From: DAOTVD01 sp034437075
GTDB taxonomy: Bacteria > Chloroflexota > Anaerolineae > Aggregatilineales > J027
Reading direction: 5' to 3'
Assembly: GCA_034437075.1 (NCBI GenBank)
Contig: DAOTVD010000027.1
Location: 1 to 41,342 of the forward strand
Length of the DNA stretch: 41,342 bases
Below the pieces are notes generated by a model that did not search any database, had not been told where the DNA came from, and saw only the letters and a list, made by a program, of their open reading frames with translations. Of the stretch, positions 40,043-41,342 are shown piece after piece. Made by a program: the position numbers and the translations under genes. Every line of letters starts with the position of its first letter. Positions within the stretch are counted from its first letter, which is position 1.

Positions 40043-41342
40043 ATGGACATCCTCATTGTTGGTCTAATCGCACTGCTCGTCGGTGGCGTGGCTGGGAGTA
40101 CGCTGTATAACACTATTCAGGCACGTCGTGGCAAAGATCACATCCGGCAAGCAGAAGAACAAGCCAAAACCATCTTAGAACAAGCCGAGGCACAAGCCCA
40201 ACAACTAGATACCGAAGCGAAAAAAGAACGTCAACAAGAACAAGCCGAACATGAACGTAATTTGAAAAAACGGCGCGATGAAGTCGAGCGCGAAGAAACA
40301 CGCTTGCAGCGCCGCCGCGAGTCGCTAGACGACAAACAAGAGAAGCTCGAAAAGCGCGAAACCAACCTGGGCAAACAGCAAAGCCAGATCGATAAGCGCC
40401 GTAACGAAATCGAAAACATGTATAACCAGCGCGTTGCAGACTTAACGCGCATTGCGGAAATGTCGCGCGATGAAGCGCGGCAAGAACTGCTGGCCGCTGT
40501 CGAAGAAGACACCCGCACCGAAATGGCCCGCCGTATTCGCGTTGTGGAAGAAGAAATGCAAGAAGAAGCCGACAAGCGCGCGCGTGACATCATCTCCTTA
40601 GCCGTGCAGCGTATGGCCTCCGACACAATTTCTGAAATCGCCGTCAGCGTCGTAACCTTGCCTTCGGATGAAATGAAAGGCCGTATCATTGGCCGCGCTG
40701 GGCGCAATATCCGGGCTTTCGAACAGGCCACGGGCGTAGATGTCATCGTGGACGACACGCCCGAAGCCGTTACGCTCTCCAGCTTTGACCCCGTCCGGCG
40801 CGAGGTTGCCAAGCGCACCATGGCTAAGCTCGTGCTAGATGGGCGGATTCATCCGGCACGGATCGAAAAATTGGTGGAAGAAACGCGCCGCGAAATCGAC
40901 CGCGTGATCCGCGAAGAAGGCGAGCGGGCCGCGTATGAGGCCAGCGTACCGGGTTTGCATCCAGAAATCATGAAGTTGCTAGGGCGGCTCAAGTTCCGTA
41001 CTAGCTTTGGGCAGAACCAGCTTTCGCATTCGGTCGAAACGGCCAACCTAGCGGGCATGATCGCTTCGGAATTGGGCGCCGATGTGCCGGTGGCGCGGGC
41101 GGGGGGCTTGCTGCACGATATCGGCAAGGCCATCGACCACGAGATCGAAGGGTCACATGCGCTTATCGGCGCGGACTTTGCCAAGCGCTTTAAGGTGGGG
41201 CCGCGTGTGCTGAACTGCATCGCCAGCCACCATGGCGAGGTCGAGGCCAATTGTGTGGAAGCGATTATCGTTGAAGCCGCCGACGCGATTTCGGGCGCGC
41301 GCCCCGGCGCCCGGCGCGAGAATATCGATAGCTATATCAAGC
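40043..41342 (+). CDS. rny: ribonuclease Y (C-terminus beyond window edge)
   Basis: A membrane-anchored endoribonuclease that initiates mRNA decay. The first 433 codons are present. An N-terminal transmembrane helix (about 3-23) is followed by a long charged coiled coil (about 30-205, rich in Glu, Arg and Gln). A KH RNA-binding domain follows (MKGRIIGRAGRNIRAFE, about 210-275), then the HD domain with His358-Asp359 (LLHDIGKAID) and the SHHGE motif that completes the metal site. About 80-90 residues are missing at the end. AGGAG lies 5 nt before the ATG at 40043. It is probably cotranscribed with recX. Confidence 0.96.
   Translation, partial: MDILIVGLIALLVGGVAGSTLYNTIQARRGKDHIRQAEEQAKTILEQAEAQAQQLDTEAKKERQQEQAEHERNLKKRRDEVEREETRLQRRRESLDDKQEKLEKRETNLGKQQSQIDKRRNEIENMYNQRVADLTRIAEMSRDEARQELLAAVEEDTRTEMARRIRVVEEEMQEEADKRARDIISLAVQRMASDTISEIAVSVVTLPSDEMKGRIIGRAGRNIRAFEQATGVDVIVDDTPEAVTLSSFDPVRREVAKRTMAKLVLDGRIHPARIEKLVEETRREIDRVIREEGERAAYEASVPGLHPEIMKLLGRLKFRTSFGQNQLSHSVETANLAGMIASELGADVPVARAGGLLHDIGKAIDHEIEGSHALIGADFAKRFKVGPRVLNCIASHHGEVEANCVEAIIVEAADAISGARPGARRENIDSYIK

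Overview
The window looks like a chromosomal segment of a Chloroflexota-type bacterium (Anaerolineae-like). This is inferred from gene content: a BTAD-type regulator, a MoxR/DUF58/von Willebrand factor A (VWA) operon with ABC-2 exporters, aerobic cytochrome-oxidase assembly genes and RNase Y. No rRNA, tRNA, CRISPR array, phage or insertion sequence was seen. Most genes look like vertically inherited housekeeping or envelope genes.

Layout. (1) 1-1645: 5' part of polX on the minus strand; its C-terminus lies outside the window. (2) 1763-7575: a copper and haem block. CopC, haem A synthase (ctaA) and haem O synthase (ctaB) form a translationally coupled operon. It meets a convergent cysteine-free, thioredoxin-fold-like protein, and is followed by a second CopC and a large CopC-CopD-cytochrome c fusion. 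The block probably supplies haem A/O and periplasmic copper to a cytochrome oxidase encoded elsewhere. (3) 7598-10413: a BTAD regulator with two candidate promoters and a terminator, a membrane-anchored J-domain protein, and a small membrane protein. (4) 10426-15879: a fused alpha-beta glycyl-tRNA synthetase and two tandem paralogous zinc-ribbon membrane proteins. (5) 15920-34964: one long minus-strand operon of about 19 kb. In transcription order it has a large membrane protein, ABC ATPase and permease, a DUF4175-like coiled-coil/GQQ protein split by an in-frame TAG, a lipoprotein, MoxR, a second ABC ATPase and permease, DUF58, a GT-C glycosyltransferase, a BatA-like VWA protein, a VWA-amidotransferase-like-VWA protein and a phosphodiester-glycosidase lipoprotein. 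Its promoter is back-to-back with that of cysS. (6) 35125-37369: cysS and an rlmB-type methyltransferase. (7) 37370-39351: an MFS exporter flanked by two gene-free, hairpin-rich stretches, each ending in an intrinsic terminator. (8) 39378-41342: recX and the 5' part of rny.

The observations I rate highest are: the large MoxR/DUF58/VWA operon as a candidate envelope system; the TAG inside its DUF4175-like gene; a roughly 310-nt hairpin-rich transcript ending in a terminator just ahead of recX-rny; four genes with a TATAAT-like -10 box exactly 7 nt upstream of the start codon, which suggests leaderless mRNAs; and a cytochrome c domain with His where the axial Met is expected. All promoter, terminator and RNA calls come from reading the sequence by eye and have no experimental support.
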